Below are positions 1 through 9,163 of a stretch of DNA of 64,000 nucleotides, piece by piece. Made by a program: the position numbers and the translations under genes. A model generated the notes under the pieces. The model saw nothing but the letters and a program-made list of their open reading frames with translations, did not search any database and was not told the origin of the DNA. Source of the stretch: Pseudomonas sp. SLFW (GTDB lineage: Bacteria > Pseudomonadota > Gammaproteobacteria > Pseudomonadales > Pseudomonadaceae); NCBI RefSeq assembly GCF_009905615.1, contig NZ_JAAAKW010000008.1, forward strand, positions 1 to 64,000, given 5' to 3'. How positions within the stretch are numbered: the first letter of the stretch is position 1; every line of letters starts with the position of its first letter.

Positions 1-11
1 ACCCCAATCCT

Positions 12-179
12 ATGGAAAAGGCCCGTGGCAGCGAGACCGAACGACAGGCGCACGAGTTCGAGCGGGTTGAAAACACAGACGATAAAAAGCGCGATACCCC
101 TCCACCCCAAACCTGGAAACATCCGGACGACGGGAAAAGCCTGTCTGAAAAAGACGAAGAAATCCCGTTGAAACCCTGA
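12..179 (+). CDS. small hydrophilic hypothetical protein
   Basis: Reading from an ATG at 12 gives 55 residues that are almost wholly charged or polar (many Glu, Asp, Lys), with a Pro-Thr-rich middle and no hydrophobic stretch. The reading frame stays open to the window edge, so the true start may lie upstream. I do not recognise a family. It sits 50 bp ahead of another small gene on the same strand. It could be a conserved Pseudomonas small protein or the tail of a longer one. Confidence 0.4.
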   Translation: MEKARGSETERQAHEFERVENTDDKKRDTPPPQTWKHPDDGKSLSEKDEEIPLKP

Positions 180-229
180 ATCGCTGGTTGATCACTCAAC
201 AACACTCTCTGAACGAGAGGGAGGTTCCC

Positions 230-466
230 ATGCAAAGCACGGTACTCAAAACGCATCTCAACGGTTACGACGTCATCAACGTCAACAACGGGCCGTGGCG
301 GGTTTGCACCCATCACGATCGGCTTGGCTCATTCGATACGCGCGAGGAGGCCATGGCCTACGCGGCCTCGTTGCCTGTGTACAAAGAAAGGTCTGCGCCG
401 AGTGCCGACGCGGATGACATGACCGAGAAGAAAGGGGCGGGAGCGGAGGGAGAGACGAAGCACTAA
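230..466 (+). CDS. DUF2188-like small protein
   Basis: This 78-residue protein begins at an ATG preceded by the strong ribosome binding site GAGGGAGG. Its core, a Trp-Arg-Val strand followed by a Gly-Ser-Phe-Asp-Thr-Arg-Glu-Glu-Ala helix start, resembles the DUF2188 fold, in which a short beta hairpin precedes a helix rich in Ala and Glu. The last 25 residues are a charged tail. Its function is unknown. A second DUF2188-type gene lies inside the island at 60769. The fold assignment is by pattern only. Confidence 0.6.
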   Translation: MQSTVLKTHLNGYDVINVNNGPWRVCTHHDRLGSFDTREEAMAYAASLPVYKERSAPSADADDMTEKKGAGAEGETKH

Positions 467-519
467 GTCGGCCTGCACATCGGGAGCCCCTCGACAGTCG
501 GGCTCCACCTTTGAGGCTT

Positions 520-639
520 TCACGCAAAGCCTGCAAACAGGCTTTCATAAGGGATGTGCAGCCCGTCGTGAAGCCGTTTGATCATCCCCAAACTGAGGCT
601 CCGCTTGCGATTCAACACTTCAGACACCCGCCCGCTCGA
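520..639 (-). pseudogene. HigA-type antitoxin, C-terminal stub
   Basis: The last 39 codons of this minus-strand frame, from Ser-Ser-Gly-Arg-Val-Ser-Glu-Val-Leu to the stop, match the end of HigA/XRE antitoxins, where a helix-turn-helix is followed by an IP-x-E-x-L ending. Upstream of residue Ser-Ser-Gly the frame runs into the opposite strand of a TonB receptor and no antitoxin sequence remains. The HTH is incomplete and there is no toxin gene beside it, so this is a relic. Confidence 0.7.
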
Positions 640-640
640 C

Positions 641-1732
641 ACGTTTGGCATCGGCCACGCGCTGGTCGGCGGGTTCGACCTGAGCAAGCAGACGCTGGAT
701 TCGAAAACCGGCGCTCTGACGGCGGCCGACCGCGCCCGTATGGGCAGTCTGCCGGTGGCCAGCAACGACTGGTCGCGTTATCCGTTCAGCGCCAATACCT
801 ACACCTCGGCCAAGCAGTCAGTGGAGCAAACGGACAAGGCGTTCTATGTCCTCGACACGCTCAAGTTCAACGACAACTGGCAACTGCATCTGGCGGCACG
901 TCAGGATCACTTCTACACCCGCGTGACGGACAACGAAAGCCGCGCCAGCCAGACCGCAGCATTCACCGACCTGGGCCATTCCGATCAGTCGGAAAAACTC
1001 ACCAGCGTGCACACGGCGCTGGTCTACAAACCGGTGCACAACGGCAGCTTCTACATCAGCTACGCCAACGCCAAACAACCCTCCGGCGTGCTGGCCGTGG
1101 CGCAGACTGGCAGCATCGCGTCGACCAAGGGTGATCGCGGCAAGACCTACGAACTCGGCACCAAGTGGGAGCTGTACGACGGCGCGCTGGAGCTGACGGG
1201 CGATGTGTTTGAGACCAAGCGTCAACTGACGTTCATCGATGACGACGAAGGCACTGCGTTCACTGGCGGCGAAGAGCGCGTGCGCGGTCTGGAGCTGTCC
1301 GGCACGGGCAACATCACCCGCAACTGGTCGGTGTACGGCGGCTACATTCACGAGAACAGCAAGCTGGTCAAAGGCTACAACGGTTCGGAAGAGGGGCTGG
1401 AACTGGCCAATACCCCGCAAATCGCGCTCAACCTCTGGACGACGTACAAACTGCCGCTGGACCTGTCGGTCAGCTACGGCGTGCGCTATGTCGATGAGGT
1501 AAAAATCTATCGTGGCCAAGGCGCTGTGCTGACCCGCAACGGCGAGACGACTGTGCCGGACTACGTCGTGCACGACGCGATGGTCAGTTGGCAGGCCACC
1601 CGCGATCTCGATGTGCGGATGAACGTCAACAACCTGTTCGACAAACACTACTGGTCCACCTACAACGGCCGCGGCTACGGCGTGCCGGGCGCGGGACGCG
1701 GGCTGATGGTGAGCGCCGATTACTCGTTCTGA
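641..1732 (+). pseudogene. TonB-dependent siderophore receptor, 5'-truncated
   Basis: About 363 codons encode the C-terminal two thirds of an outer-membrane TonB-dependent receptor barrel of the catecholate-siderophore type. Visible landmarks are the NNLFDKHYW motif near the end, the Gly-rich final hairpin and the terminal aromatic Phe of DYSF. Signal peptide, TonB box and plug domain are missing, because homology starts abruptly at a Thr-Phe-Gly-Ile-Gly segment exactly where the higA stub begins on the other strand. An apparent ATG at 578 lies inside the higA stub and is not a real start. Without plug and signal sequence it cannot work as a receptor. Confidence 0.85.
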
Positions 1733-1883
1733 TCACGGCAAGGCGACGGCGCGGGCGTTTGGCCGGTACTCCCCGATGGGTCAAACGTCCGCGTTTTCTT
1801 GTCAGCGAGGTTCATCCCGCATAATCTCGAAAACAAATGGCCCAGCGGCCAAGTTCGTACTTATCGAGATAGCAGGTGAGCAT

Positions 1884-2783
1884 GTGGACGTGATTGATCT
1901 GAAGGTCGTCGACGCCGTCGCCCGGCATGGCAGCATGAACAAGGCGGCGGTGGAGTTGAACACGGTGCAATCGAATGTCTCGTCGAGAATTCGCTCGCTG
2001 GAAGACGAACTCGGCGTTTCGCTGTTTCAGCGCAGCGCCAAGGGCGTTCAGATCACCCCGGCAGGGCGCCGTGTTTTGCCCTATGCCGCCAGGCTTGCCA
2101 AGTTGCTGTCCGACGCGTCGGCCGCCGCCCGGGACGACGGAAAGCCCACCGGCGTGTTGGAAATCGGCACGCTGGAAACCACCCTTGCACTTCGTCTGCC
2201 ATTGCTCATCGCGCGCTTCGCCAAGGCCTGGCCTGACGTTCGCCCTGTGGTGCGCACCGGAACGACCAGCAGCCTGATTCAGGACGTTGTCGACTGCAAG
2301 CTCGAAGGCGCGTTCGTGGCCGGGCCGGTCAGCCACCCCGAATTGCAGGCCGACACCGTGTTCAATGAGGAACTGGTACTGGTGACCTCCCGCGCGGTTC
2401 GCACGCTTGAGGGCGTCGCCGCTATCTCGCATTTGAAAACGGTGGTGTTCCGCGTGGGGTGCTCTTATCGCCAACGGTTGGATGGGCTGTTGGCGAGCCT
2501 GGGCATGGTCGCGCCGGAGCCGCTGGAGTTCGGATCGATCGATGCGATCATCGCCTGCGTGTCAGCGGGGGTAGGGATCACGCTGCTTCCAAGAGGGGTG
2601 GTCGCCCACGCATGGCAGGAAGGTCTGGTCGCGGTTCACGAAATCCCGCCCGCCTTTGCGCAGGTCGAGACTGTGTTTGTGCGACGTCTCGATGGCCACT
2701 TTTCCAGCGCGCTGGCGACCTTTCTCGACAGCGTGCACACAGAAGGGCAGGCGCGAGGGTCGAATATTCGGCAGCTCGCGTGA
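1884..2783 (+). CDS. LysR-family transcriptional regulator
   Basis: A 299-residue regulator with an N-terminal winged helix-turn-helix (residues about 1-60, including GSMNKAAVELNTVQSNVSSR and the SLFQRSAKGV wing) and a C-terminal LysR substrate-binding domain (about 85-285). I place the start at GTG 1884, because AGGTGAG lies four bases upstream and the HTH begins immediately after. A longer frame back to 1776 has no good site. It converges on an MFS exporter gene, the two stops being 3 bp apart. No target gene is divergent from it, since the upstream neighbour is the broken receptor. Confidence 0.9.
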   Translation: MDVIDLKVVDAVARHGSMNKAAVELNTVQSNVSSRIRSLEDELGVSLFQRSAKGVQITPAGRRVLPYAARLAKLLSDASAAARDDGKPTGVLEIGTLETTLALRLPLLIARFAKAWPDVRPVVRTGTTSSLIQDVVDCKLEGAFVAGPVSHPELQADTVFNEELVLVTSRAVRTLEGVAAISHLKTVVFRVGCSYRQRLDGLLASLGMVAPEPLEFGSIDAIIACVSAGVGITLLPRGVVAHAWQEGLVAVHEIPPAFAQVETVFVRRLDGHFSSALATFLDSVHTEGQARGSNIRQLA

Positions 2784-2786
2784 TGC

Positions 2787-4004
2787 TTAGCGAGCGGTTT
2801 CAACCGGGCTGCGCGCTGCCACGATGTCGATCAGGAACGCCAGTGCTATGGCCCCTGTACCGATCACGAACAGCAACGCGTAGTTGCTGCCGCTGTAGGT
2901 GAACAGGTACGAAAAACCGTACGCCGCGACAGCCTGAAACAGGGCAAACCCCACCGTTGCAGTGCGCCACGCTGCAGCTTGCTGAGCCGGATGGTGTGCG
3001 AGCAATTCGTGCACGCGGCCCAATACCAATGGCACCGTCCCGGTGACGAAAGCGCCGACCACGACACTCGACGCCATCAGCCAGGGTGTGCCGAGCCCCA
3101 GCGCGGGAATGCACACGCACACGCCTTCCAGAATGAACGACAGGCGCAGCGCCAGACCGAAGCCTACCCGGTCCGCCAACACGCCGGCGAGCAAAGGCCC
3201 GAGGGTCGCGCCAATGCCGAACAGCACCCAATATTGCGCGCCCACTTCGAGCCCTTTGTTCAGGCCATGGGCAATGAATGCCACCAGAAAAATCATGTGC
3301 GGCACCCAGCCTGCCGCGTTCAGCGCGTATTCGGCGTACAAGGCTTTGAGTGTGGTGTTCTTCGATTGGCCAGGGTGATGAGTGGCGTTGGCGGGCGTCG
3401 CTTCGTGCGTCGGCCAACCTTTCCAGGCGAGCGCCGTGAACACCAGACAAATCAGGCCCAGCCCCAGCCACGTCTGCTTCAAGCCTTGCTGCAGCAAGAG
3501 CGGCACGAGTGTGCCCGACGCTGCAATACCGACACCGACGCCCATGAAGATGATCCCACCCGCCAGCCCTCTCTTGGCGGGTGAAACTTGGGCCAAGACG
3601 GCGGGCGCGGCCAACACCATCAACGCCCCGCCGGAAATCCCCGACAGCAGACGCCAAACAAAGAACCACACGTAGGAAACCGGAAAAGCACAGGCCAGAA
3701 ACGCAACACTGGCGAGTAGCATCATGGCCCTGAGCGTGAAGGCTGTGGACGATTTGTCTGCCATTACCCGACCCGTCAGCGCGCCGATCAAATAACCCGC
3801 AAGATTGGCAGCGCCCAGATAGGCGGCCTTGGACGCATCGAACCAGCCCGCATCAATGATGGCGGGCAACAGAGGTGTATAGGCGAAGCGCGCCAGACCG
3901 ATCCCGACCAGCGTCGCGAGAAACCCCGCCGCGATCCCCCATCTGGTGTTATGGGAACGATCTTGAGCCGTTGCAGCGTGGGAGGGTGCGTGAGCCTTTT
4001 CCAT
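2787..4004 (-). CDS. YbfB/YjiJ-family MFS transporter
   Basis: A 405-residue inner-membrane protein with about 12 hydrophobic segments. The first helix carries GIGLARFAYTPLLPAI, the hallmark of the YbfB/YjiJ (MFS_4) family. A cytoplasmic N-terminus of about 25 polar residues precedes it, and a His- and Gln-containing loop splits helices 6 and 7. Its substrate is unknown; members are proton-driven exporters or uptake carriers. It has the full family length. It is convergent with the LysR gene and likely transcribed on its own, followed downstream by no other minus-strand gene. Confidence 0.85.
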   Translation of the reverse strand: MEKAHAPSHAATAQDRSHNTRWGIAAGFLATLVGIGLARFAYTPLLPAIIDAGWFDASKAAYLGAANLAGYLIGALTGRVMADKSSTAFTLRAMMLLASVAFLACAFPVSYVWFFVWRLLSGISGGALMVLAAPAVLAQVSPAKRGLAGGIIFMGVGVGIAASGTLVPLLLQQGLKQTWLGLGLICLVFTALAWKGWPTHEATPANATHHPGQSKNTTLKALYAEYALNAAGWVPHMIFLVAFIAHGLNKGLEVGAQYWVLFGIGATLGPLLAGVLADRVGFGLALRLSFILEGVCVCIPALGLGTPWLMASSVVVGAFVTGTVPLVLGRVHELLAHHPAQQAAAWRTATVGFALFQAVAAYGFSYLFTYSGSNYALLFVIGTGAIALAFLIDIVAARSPVETAR

Positions 4005-4130
4005 CTTCGTCGCCTGTTGAGTTCAGATGAGCCCACCCTACGCGCGACGTCGATATCTGAAGAAGCGAAAATAATGGATCGCGGCTATCTCTCTAAGAGA
4101 TATCAGCAAGTGCCGGGTACGGCCGTGTGC

Positions 4131-5309
4131 TCACACGCAACGTGGCTCCGCTCGTGTGGTCACAAGTGGCCGAACCAGGCTGATGAGTCCCAAACTGGCC
4201 ATGGCTGCGCCGACCCAGAGGGGGGCCCGCAATCCAAACCCGGCATCAATGGCTGCGCCGCCCGCCCAACTGCCAAATGCCAGTCCAGCGGTGATCACCG
4301 AGGTGTGAAGGATGTTCACCAGCGCAGCGGGCTCTGCGGCATTCATCACGCGCGCCACCATGGCGGGGTTCAGCGCGACACCGGTCAGCCCGAGCGCAAC
4401 GAAGCAGATCAGGTTCAGCCACTGGTGATCACCTGCGAGCGCGAAGCCCGTCAGGGTCAAGACCATCAGCCCAAGCCCCCAACCCGTGACCGGCAAAGTG
4501 TGCCGGTCCGCAAGACGGCCCACGATCATGTTGCCGATCAGGTTGGCGACGCCATACAACGCCAGCAGAGGCGCCACGAAGCGCGGCGCGACCCCGACTT
4601 CCTGGATCAGGATGGGCGTGCAATAGCTGAACGCAGCGAACGTTGCACCGATGATCAGGCCGCTGGTGAGATAGGCCGCCCACAGATGGCTGTTCTTCAA
4701 TTCAGCCCACTGCTGGCTTAGTGTGGGTTCACTGCCTTTGACACTGGAAGGCAAGCGATTGGCGGCGAGGGCCGTGCAGAGCAGCGCAAGGGCGACCACC
4801 AGCCATGAGCTCGCCTGCCAGCCGACATGCTGCTCGACCCACGTGGTCATCGGCACGCCAACGACGGGGGATAACATCAGCCCCGCCAGTACGACCGAGA
4901 CCGCTTTGCCCCGTCGCTCGGGTGCCACCAGACCCGCGCAGACCGTCATGCACAGCCCGATGCAAGCGGCGCTCGACACCCCCATCACCACTCGCGCGAC
5001 GGCCAGCACGAAGTAGCTCGGTGCGGCGGCCGCGAGCGCGCCCGCTGCCACATAACAGGCCAGCAACGTGACCAACGCCCGTTTGTTGCCGACGTTTCGC
5101 GAGAGCAGAAAAACGGTCACCGGCGGGCCACCCAACGCCATCCCCAAGGCGTAGAACGCGATGAGGTTGCCGACTTGCGCGAGGCTCACCGAGAAGGCAT
5201 CAGCGAGGGAGGGCATCATGCCCGCTACCATGAATTCCGCAGTGACCAGGGAAAAGATCGTGAGCCCTAACAGGTAGACGGTTGGAGGCAGTTTGGAGGG
5301 GCGGGACAT
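4131..5309 (-). CDS. DHA1-type MFS efflux transporter (AraJ/CmlA-like)
   Basis: A 392-residue protein of 12 predicted membrane segments. Helix 1 with TAEFMVAGMMPSLADAF and helix 4 with RVVMGVSSAACIG are typical of the drug:H+ antiporter-1 group that includes AraJ and CmlA-like exporters. The start ATG at 5309 is preceded by GGAAG. Probable role is export of a small toxic or sugar-like compound; the substrate cannot be read from sequence. It is the last complete host gene before the island junction. Confidence 0.85.
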   Translation of the reverse strand: MSRPSKLPPTVYLLGLTIFSLVTAEFMVAGMMPSLADAFSVSLAQVGNLIAFYALGMALGGPPVTVFLLSRNVGNKRALVTLLACYVAAGALAAAAPSYFVLAVARVVMGVSSAACIGLCMTVCAGLVAPERRGKAVSVVLAGLMLSPVVGVPMTTWVEQHVGWQASSWLVVALALLCTALAANRLPSSVKGSEPTLSQQWAELKNSHLWAAYLTSGLIIGATFAAFSYCTPILIQEVGVAPRFVAPLLALYGVANLIGNMIVGRLADRHTLPVTGWGLGLMVLTLTGFALAGDHQWLNLICFVALGLTGVALNPAMVARVMNAAEPAALVNILHTSVITAGLAFGSWAGGAAIDAGFGLRAPLWVGAAMASLGLISLVRPLVTTRAEPRCV

Positions 5310-5509
5310 TAGACTTCCATCGGGAGAATATGGCCGTTCACCCTAGGGAATAGAGCCTTCGCGGTCAAATACCCCTTGGGCATACGGTCATGCCAGACAG
5401 GGTCATTAGCGAGTAGTGGAGGCGTCGTTTCAGCCACCCGGACATTGAGTCAGGCAGGGCGTAGAGGGCTGGGAACGTGTGAACGTCGGAAGAAGAGGCG
5501 CAAAAAAAA

Positions 5510-5535
5510 TGGAGCGGGTAGAGGGAATCGAACCC
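5510..5535 (-). pseudogene. 3' end of the host tRNA-Gly(CCC), left half of the split gene
   Basis: These 26 nt read, on the minus strand, from the start of the T loop through the acceptor strand and CCA of a tRNA-Gly. They are identical to the matching part of the intact tRNA at 63386. Outside them the host sequence runs on as a T run (minus strand), a likely termination signal for the original tRNA. The 5' part of the same gene is at 63502-63555. Confidence 0.85.
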
Positions 5536-5545
5536 TTATTGGACA
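5536..5545 (+). repeat. left terminal inverted repeat of the island
   Basis: TTATTGGACA begins directly after the GAACCC core and reads into the island. The same ten bases occur in opposite orientation at 63492-63501. Beyond the tenth base the two ends diverge. Confidence 0.75.
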
Positions 5546-6132
5546 GAAACGCCTGAAAGCGTGTATCCGTGTAGTCTTCAAGTCGTCCGAACCTCGGTAT
5601 ATGCTGAGTATTTTCTGATATCACCATGGTGCACCGTGGTGCATGAAGCATTCGTAAGCTTCTAGCGATACTCGATGCGGTCTACCCTCGAACCTTGTGC
5701 CGCTCAACCATCGGCTAGCGGGGGGGCATACCCCTCTGCCGATTGGGTACGCTCGCCATCAAATAGCCTTCTCCAAAGGCTGGATCTCACATTCGTTGAC
5801 ATGGCTAGGGAGATCCTGCCAAACGCTTGGTAGGTCGGCGCTATCGAGCAGGTAGCGCCCTTATCAGCACGTACTAAATTAGCCTACGGAAGCGCCATAC
5901 GTTTACCTTGGAGAGTTGCTATCGCGATGCTTTTGCATGTCGACGTCATCGAAAGGTTAAGGGATTTTTCCTGGCTGAAGATTTGTTCACACGACCCCGA
6001 GACAGGTGGACACCAGAGTTTACGCCCTCACTTACCTTCTTGCTGAAATGAAAAAGTCCAAATGGGCGGCTCGTCCCGATGCAAACGTTCATTCTGGAGT
6101 TCACAAAAATCCTGACGCCATGATGGTTTACG
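5546..6132. other. no gene seen; left end of the island
   Basis: This stretch has stops in all frames and no convincing ribosome binding site or start. It contains a near-palindrome around 5621-5645 (CATGGTGCAC with GTGGTGCATG). I see no recombinase gene here, which is unusual beside an island end. Confidence 0.5.
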
Positions 6133-6981
6133 CTAAGTGATTTTATCCAGCTTCATGAGCGTGTTGCATGTCTTGGTTAGCTCAAATTCAAAACTACCGA
6201 TTCTATGCTGAACGAAGTTCACATCGACGTGTGTATAGTCGGCAGTGTTTAGTATTTTTTCAACCCTCCTTATAAAATCTAAGTTTGCCTTGATTCCAAA
6301 GGTTATCGATTTCAATGCTTCAGCAGGGAATTCATGTCCTCCAGTTCGACTACTAACTAGTCGGTACTCCTCTTCGTACTTCCATTTTTCCGATTTAACA
6401 AAAAGATTGGCGTGCATTAACTCTGATAGTTGTTTAGTATAAAAACTATCACCTAAATTGTTCTCGTACCGGTTGTCGCTCTCCCAAGGCTTTACAAATT
6501 CACCAAGCCTATTTGCTAAATCCAAAAACAAATCCTGATAGGGTGGAAGTTTTGAGTATTTCATATCGTCACGGATAAATATATTTTTGTCTAGTAGTAA
6601 GCTTGTGTCAAATTCAATAGCTATGCCTGTGTGAGATCCTCCATAATGTGACCATAATAGTGCATCTGTTGGGGTTTTAGATAGTGAGTAAATTCCCAAT
6701 GTAGACATGTACCACTGCAAAGCCCCATTAAGCCCAATTTCTTTTCCGTGCTTATCCATAAATGAGTGCTGGTTCAAAATATGGATCAAAAAAGATTTTC
6801 TTAAATATTCTTCACTATGATGTGGTGGATACATATCTACAACTTTTTGATATTCGGCATCAATGTTTATTTGTGAATCCAAAGGGTCGTTAAGTTGGGC
6901 TGCAAGCGGGAAGTATATTGTGCGATTTGAAAGTATCTCCAAGGTTCTGCTAGATGGATCTCTATATTTGTATGCTTTCAA
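6133..6981 (-). CDS. DUF2971 family protein
   Basis: The 282-residue product starts MKAYKYRD and carries the DUF2971 signature: an N-terminal Tyr-Lys-Tyr-Arg segment, then IYFPLAAQLNDPLD (about 23-36), then a central LWSHYGGSHTGIAIEFD (about 109-125) and a late EEEYRLV. The biochemical role of DUF2971 is unsettled; such genes are common cargo of defence islands. Base composition is strikingly AT-rich against neighbours, and codon use follows, pointing to recent transfer from a low-GC source. It stands alone and reads toward the left end of the island. Confidence 0.8.
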   Translation of the reverse strand: MKAYKYRDPSSRTLEILSNRTIYFPLAAQLNDPLDSQINIDAEYQKVVDMYPPHHSEEYLRKSFLIHILNQHSFMDKHGKEIGLNGALQWYMSTLGIYSLSKTPTDALLWSHYGGSHTGIAIEFDTSLLLDKNIFIRDDMKYSKLPPYQDLFLDLANRLGEFVKPWESDNRYENNLGDSFYTKQLSELMHANLFVKSEKWKYEEEYRLVSSRTGGHEFPAEALKSITFGIKANLDFIRRVEKILNTADYTHVDVNFVQHRIGSFEFELTKTCNTLMKLDKIT

Positions 6982-7634
6982 GGCTGTGTCTCGCTCTTAC
7001 TTAAGTGTTGTAAATTTATTTATATATGCGTTTGCTTGCTTGATCAGTATTATAATTAATTATCTTGGCCGTTGTCATGGGCGGATCTGCGAGCCCGGCG
7101 GCGGTGGATGATTTGCACCAGGCAACCGGGCGAGATTTCGGCTTTTGACGTTATGAGCGTGACCAGGCATTACTGATGTAGGGCCTGCTTAGAGAAGCGG
7201 TCTGCTCTCAAAGGTGCCCGAGTTCCTGACGTTGAGTCACCTTAGGTCATCGGTTGTGCACGAGGCTGAAAATCACCTTTCACATCTTGCCTATTGAAAG
7301 ACAGCCAGCGAGAACTGCATTCCCTGGCACCGCTCGCCATGGGATCCCCGGCGGGCTCGGAATTCGCAAAAGGGCAGAGGAAATGTGACTGGCGTCACAT
7401 CCCAGCGTATTTAAATTCCCCGGCCCCCTTAAAAAATTTCAAACGCGTCGTAGTTTATATATTTGAGGACAAAGCAAAAGCAGGGAGATCCCAGTTGCCC
7501 CACAAGCCTAGGTCTGACGCCATTTTAGTGAGGGCTTTTGGCGTTTTCTGATTCTGCTTTTTCGATCTGTTTGGCCAACCTGAAGAAACACAATGGTCGG
7601 AGTATCCGCCTGGTGCAGGGGGGAATCGCCAAGC
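6982..7634. other. no gene supported
   Basis: The first 100 bases continue the AT-rich composition of the DUF2971 gene, and composition rises again from about 7070. Short open frames (for example at 7294-7551) have no homology I can recognise and no ribosome binding site. A composition break near 7070 suggests a cargo boundary. Confidence 0.45.
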
Positions 7635-7898
7635 TTAGCCGCCAGAGGCGGCAACTTTAGCTTTGAATACAAATGCAGCACAGGCCACGGGCCGATTACG
7701 CTCGCCCAAAATTGTACCCGTGTCGGACAACACGGTCTGGGGCTCTTGACACGGGGACATCAATGCCTCAGCCACGACCTCCAGCGCGTCTGCTAACCTG
7801 CGATCCTCTCGTGCATCTCCTGAGTCAGGTTGGAAAGACTGGCAGTGGCGAAGCAGGGCATCGAGATCGTTTTGATTGAGATCAAATTGGATGAGCAT
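7635..7898 (-). CDS. small acidic hypothetical protein
   Basis: An 87-residue frame beginning MLIQFDLNQNDLDALLRHC, with an amphipathic helical first half (Leu and Asp spaced in heptads) and a second half that ends in a short Ala-Val stretch. I do not recognise a family. The ribosome binding site is weak (AGAG), so the start could be further upstream. The regular helical pattern and island position make a real gene plausible, but it is one of the weaker calls. Confidence 0.35.
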   Translation of the reverse strand: MLIQFDLNQNDLDALLRHCQSFQPDSGDAREDRRLADALEVVAEALMSPCQEPQTVLSDTGTILGERNRPVACAAFVFKAKVAASGG

Positions 7899-8128
7899 GC
7901 GGAAGTCTCTGGCATGGGCGTTGGTGGTCGAGTTTGACCGGCTCCGGGATTGCCTGGCAACGAGGGTGATGGCGTTTGAGTGAGGATATGGAGCGGGCGA
8001 TCTGGCTGCTCGCTGAGCATGCGTATAGGGATAAACTGAGCGACGGACTGATGGCCCTAGTTGTATGCTTTTGCGCACTATCTTTCAACTTCCGGTGCCG
8101 TCCCAGGCTAATGTGGCCACCTGAGTAA

Positions 8129-9163
8129 TCAGTATTCACCCAACTCATCCTGCATCCATTGCTGCATGTGTATTTGGCGACGCTGCTGCATCGGCCCGAA
8201 ATCATCCGGGGACATATGGAATTTTTTCATGACGTCAGGATCTCCCGCCATCCCATCAAGCTCGGAACATTCCTCGTACATGTTATCCCAGTGAGATAAA
8301 ACACTAGCCTTGATCCGTGATAGGGGACGGATTTTTGCATGATCGTCCAAGACTATATCTGGCAACATCAGCTTGCGAAAAGCCCTGCTAGTAGCGAGTT
8401 GGGATTTACGTACCCTTCGATTGTGAGCAGCCGCTTTCAAGGCCCCCGGCAATATGAATTTCCCTGGCTCTTTTCTAAGGGTGTTGTAATAGACTCGGAA
8501 CTCAAAGTCGCTCATGTTACGGCTGAGCGGGTGCTCCAGTCCGACGGCCTCTAGCATGTCATCTATCAATTCATCTAGCGGGCCTTCGAAATATTTGGCT
8601 ACTTCATCAACTGTCAGTTTAGCGTGCTGAATGTAACCATGCAGCCAGAGTACGAGATAAAACGTGATTATTTGACGTGACATGCCTCTGCAAAGATCAT
8701 TGCAAAGCGCATCTCCGAAATATTTATTCTTTATCGCGTCATTGATTAAATTCGCCAGCATGGATAGATCTAGGGCATACATATCCAAGGCGAGTTGACA
8801 GAGGACGGAGACGAGTCGCAAGCGATGACGAAGCGTATGGGCAGGAAAATGAATAGCAACAAGGATGTGAATAATGTTGTATTCAAGCCTTGAGCTGTCT
8901 TGAAGTAGTTGAGTGTACTTTGCCTCGATTCTGCCATCCTGATGCGGCGTTACTTCGCCCAACGTGCAGCCAACCCAGTGGTACTCACCCTCAAACTCGT
9001 TGGCGACAGCATTCGCCTCTAGAATTGACAGCATGCTAACAGAGGTTTCTGCGATCAAAGTTCCATCGCGATAGAGGTATACGACTATAACAGCTCCGTA
9101 TTTCTTGGAATAAGTAATCGCGTGCTCAGTTACGACTCGTTCAAGCTTGAGCTTCTGATGCAC
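8129..9163 (-). CDS. unrecognised protein; possibly the second part of a frameshifted metallopeptidase-like gene
   Basis: The 344-residue frame starts at a GTG that overlaps the preceding gene by 34 nt in another frame. The product is mixed alpha/beta, with an N-terminal strand-rich region (about 15-75) and a helical middle (about 90-200). It has no membrane segment and no motif I recognise. Because the upstream gene's sense continues smoothly into this frame after a run of five A residues, the two may be one protein of about 470 residues broken by an indel or joined by programmed frameshifting. Its function is unknown. Confidence 0.55.
   Translation of the reverse strand: MHQKLKLERVVTEHAITYSKKYGAVIVVYLYRDGTLIAETSVSMLSILEANAVANEFEGEYHWVGCTLGEVTPHQDGRIEAKYTQLLQDSSRLEYNIIHILVAIHFPAHTLRHRLRLVSVLCQLALDMYALDLSMLANLINDAIKNKYFGDALCNDLCRGMSRQIITFYLVLWLHGYIQHAKLTVDEVAKYFEGPLDELIDDMLEAVGLEHPLSRNMSDFEFRVYYNTLRKEPGKFILPGALKAAAHNRRVRKSQLATSRAFRKLMLPDIVLDDHAKIRPLSRIKASVLSHWDNMYEECSELDGMAGDPDVMKKFHMSPDDFGPMQQRRQIHMQQWMQDELGEY

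Noticed and set aside
578..640. ATG at 578 as the start of the TonB receptor
   Set aside because: The first 20 codons are antisense to the higA stub and are not receptor sequence; no signal peptide is present.
818..1648. Minus-strand frame of 276 codons
   Set aside because: It is antisense to the TonB receptor; its sequence is a typical high-GC shadow.
7294..7551. Plus-strand frame of 85 codons
   Set aside because: No RBS, atypical composition and no recognisable protein pattern.
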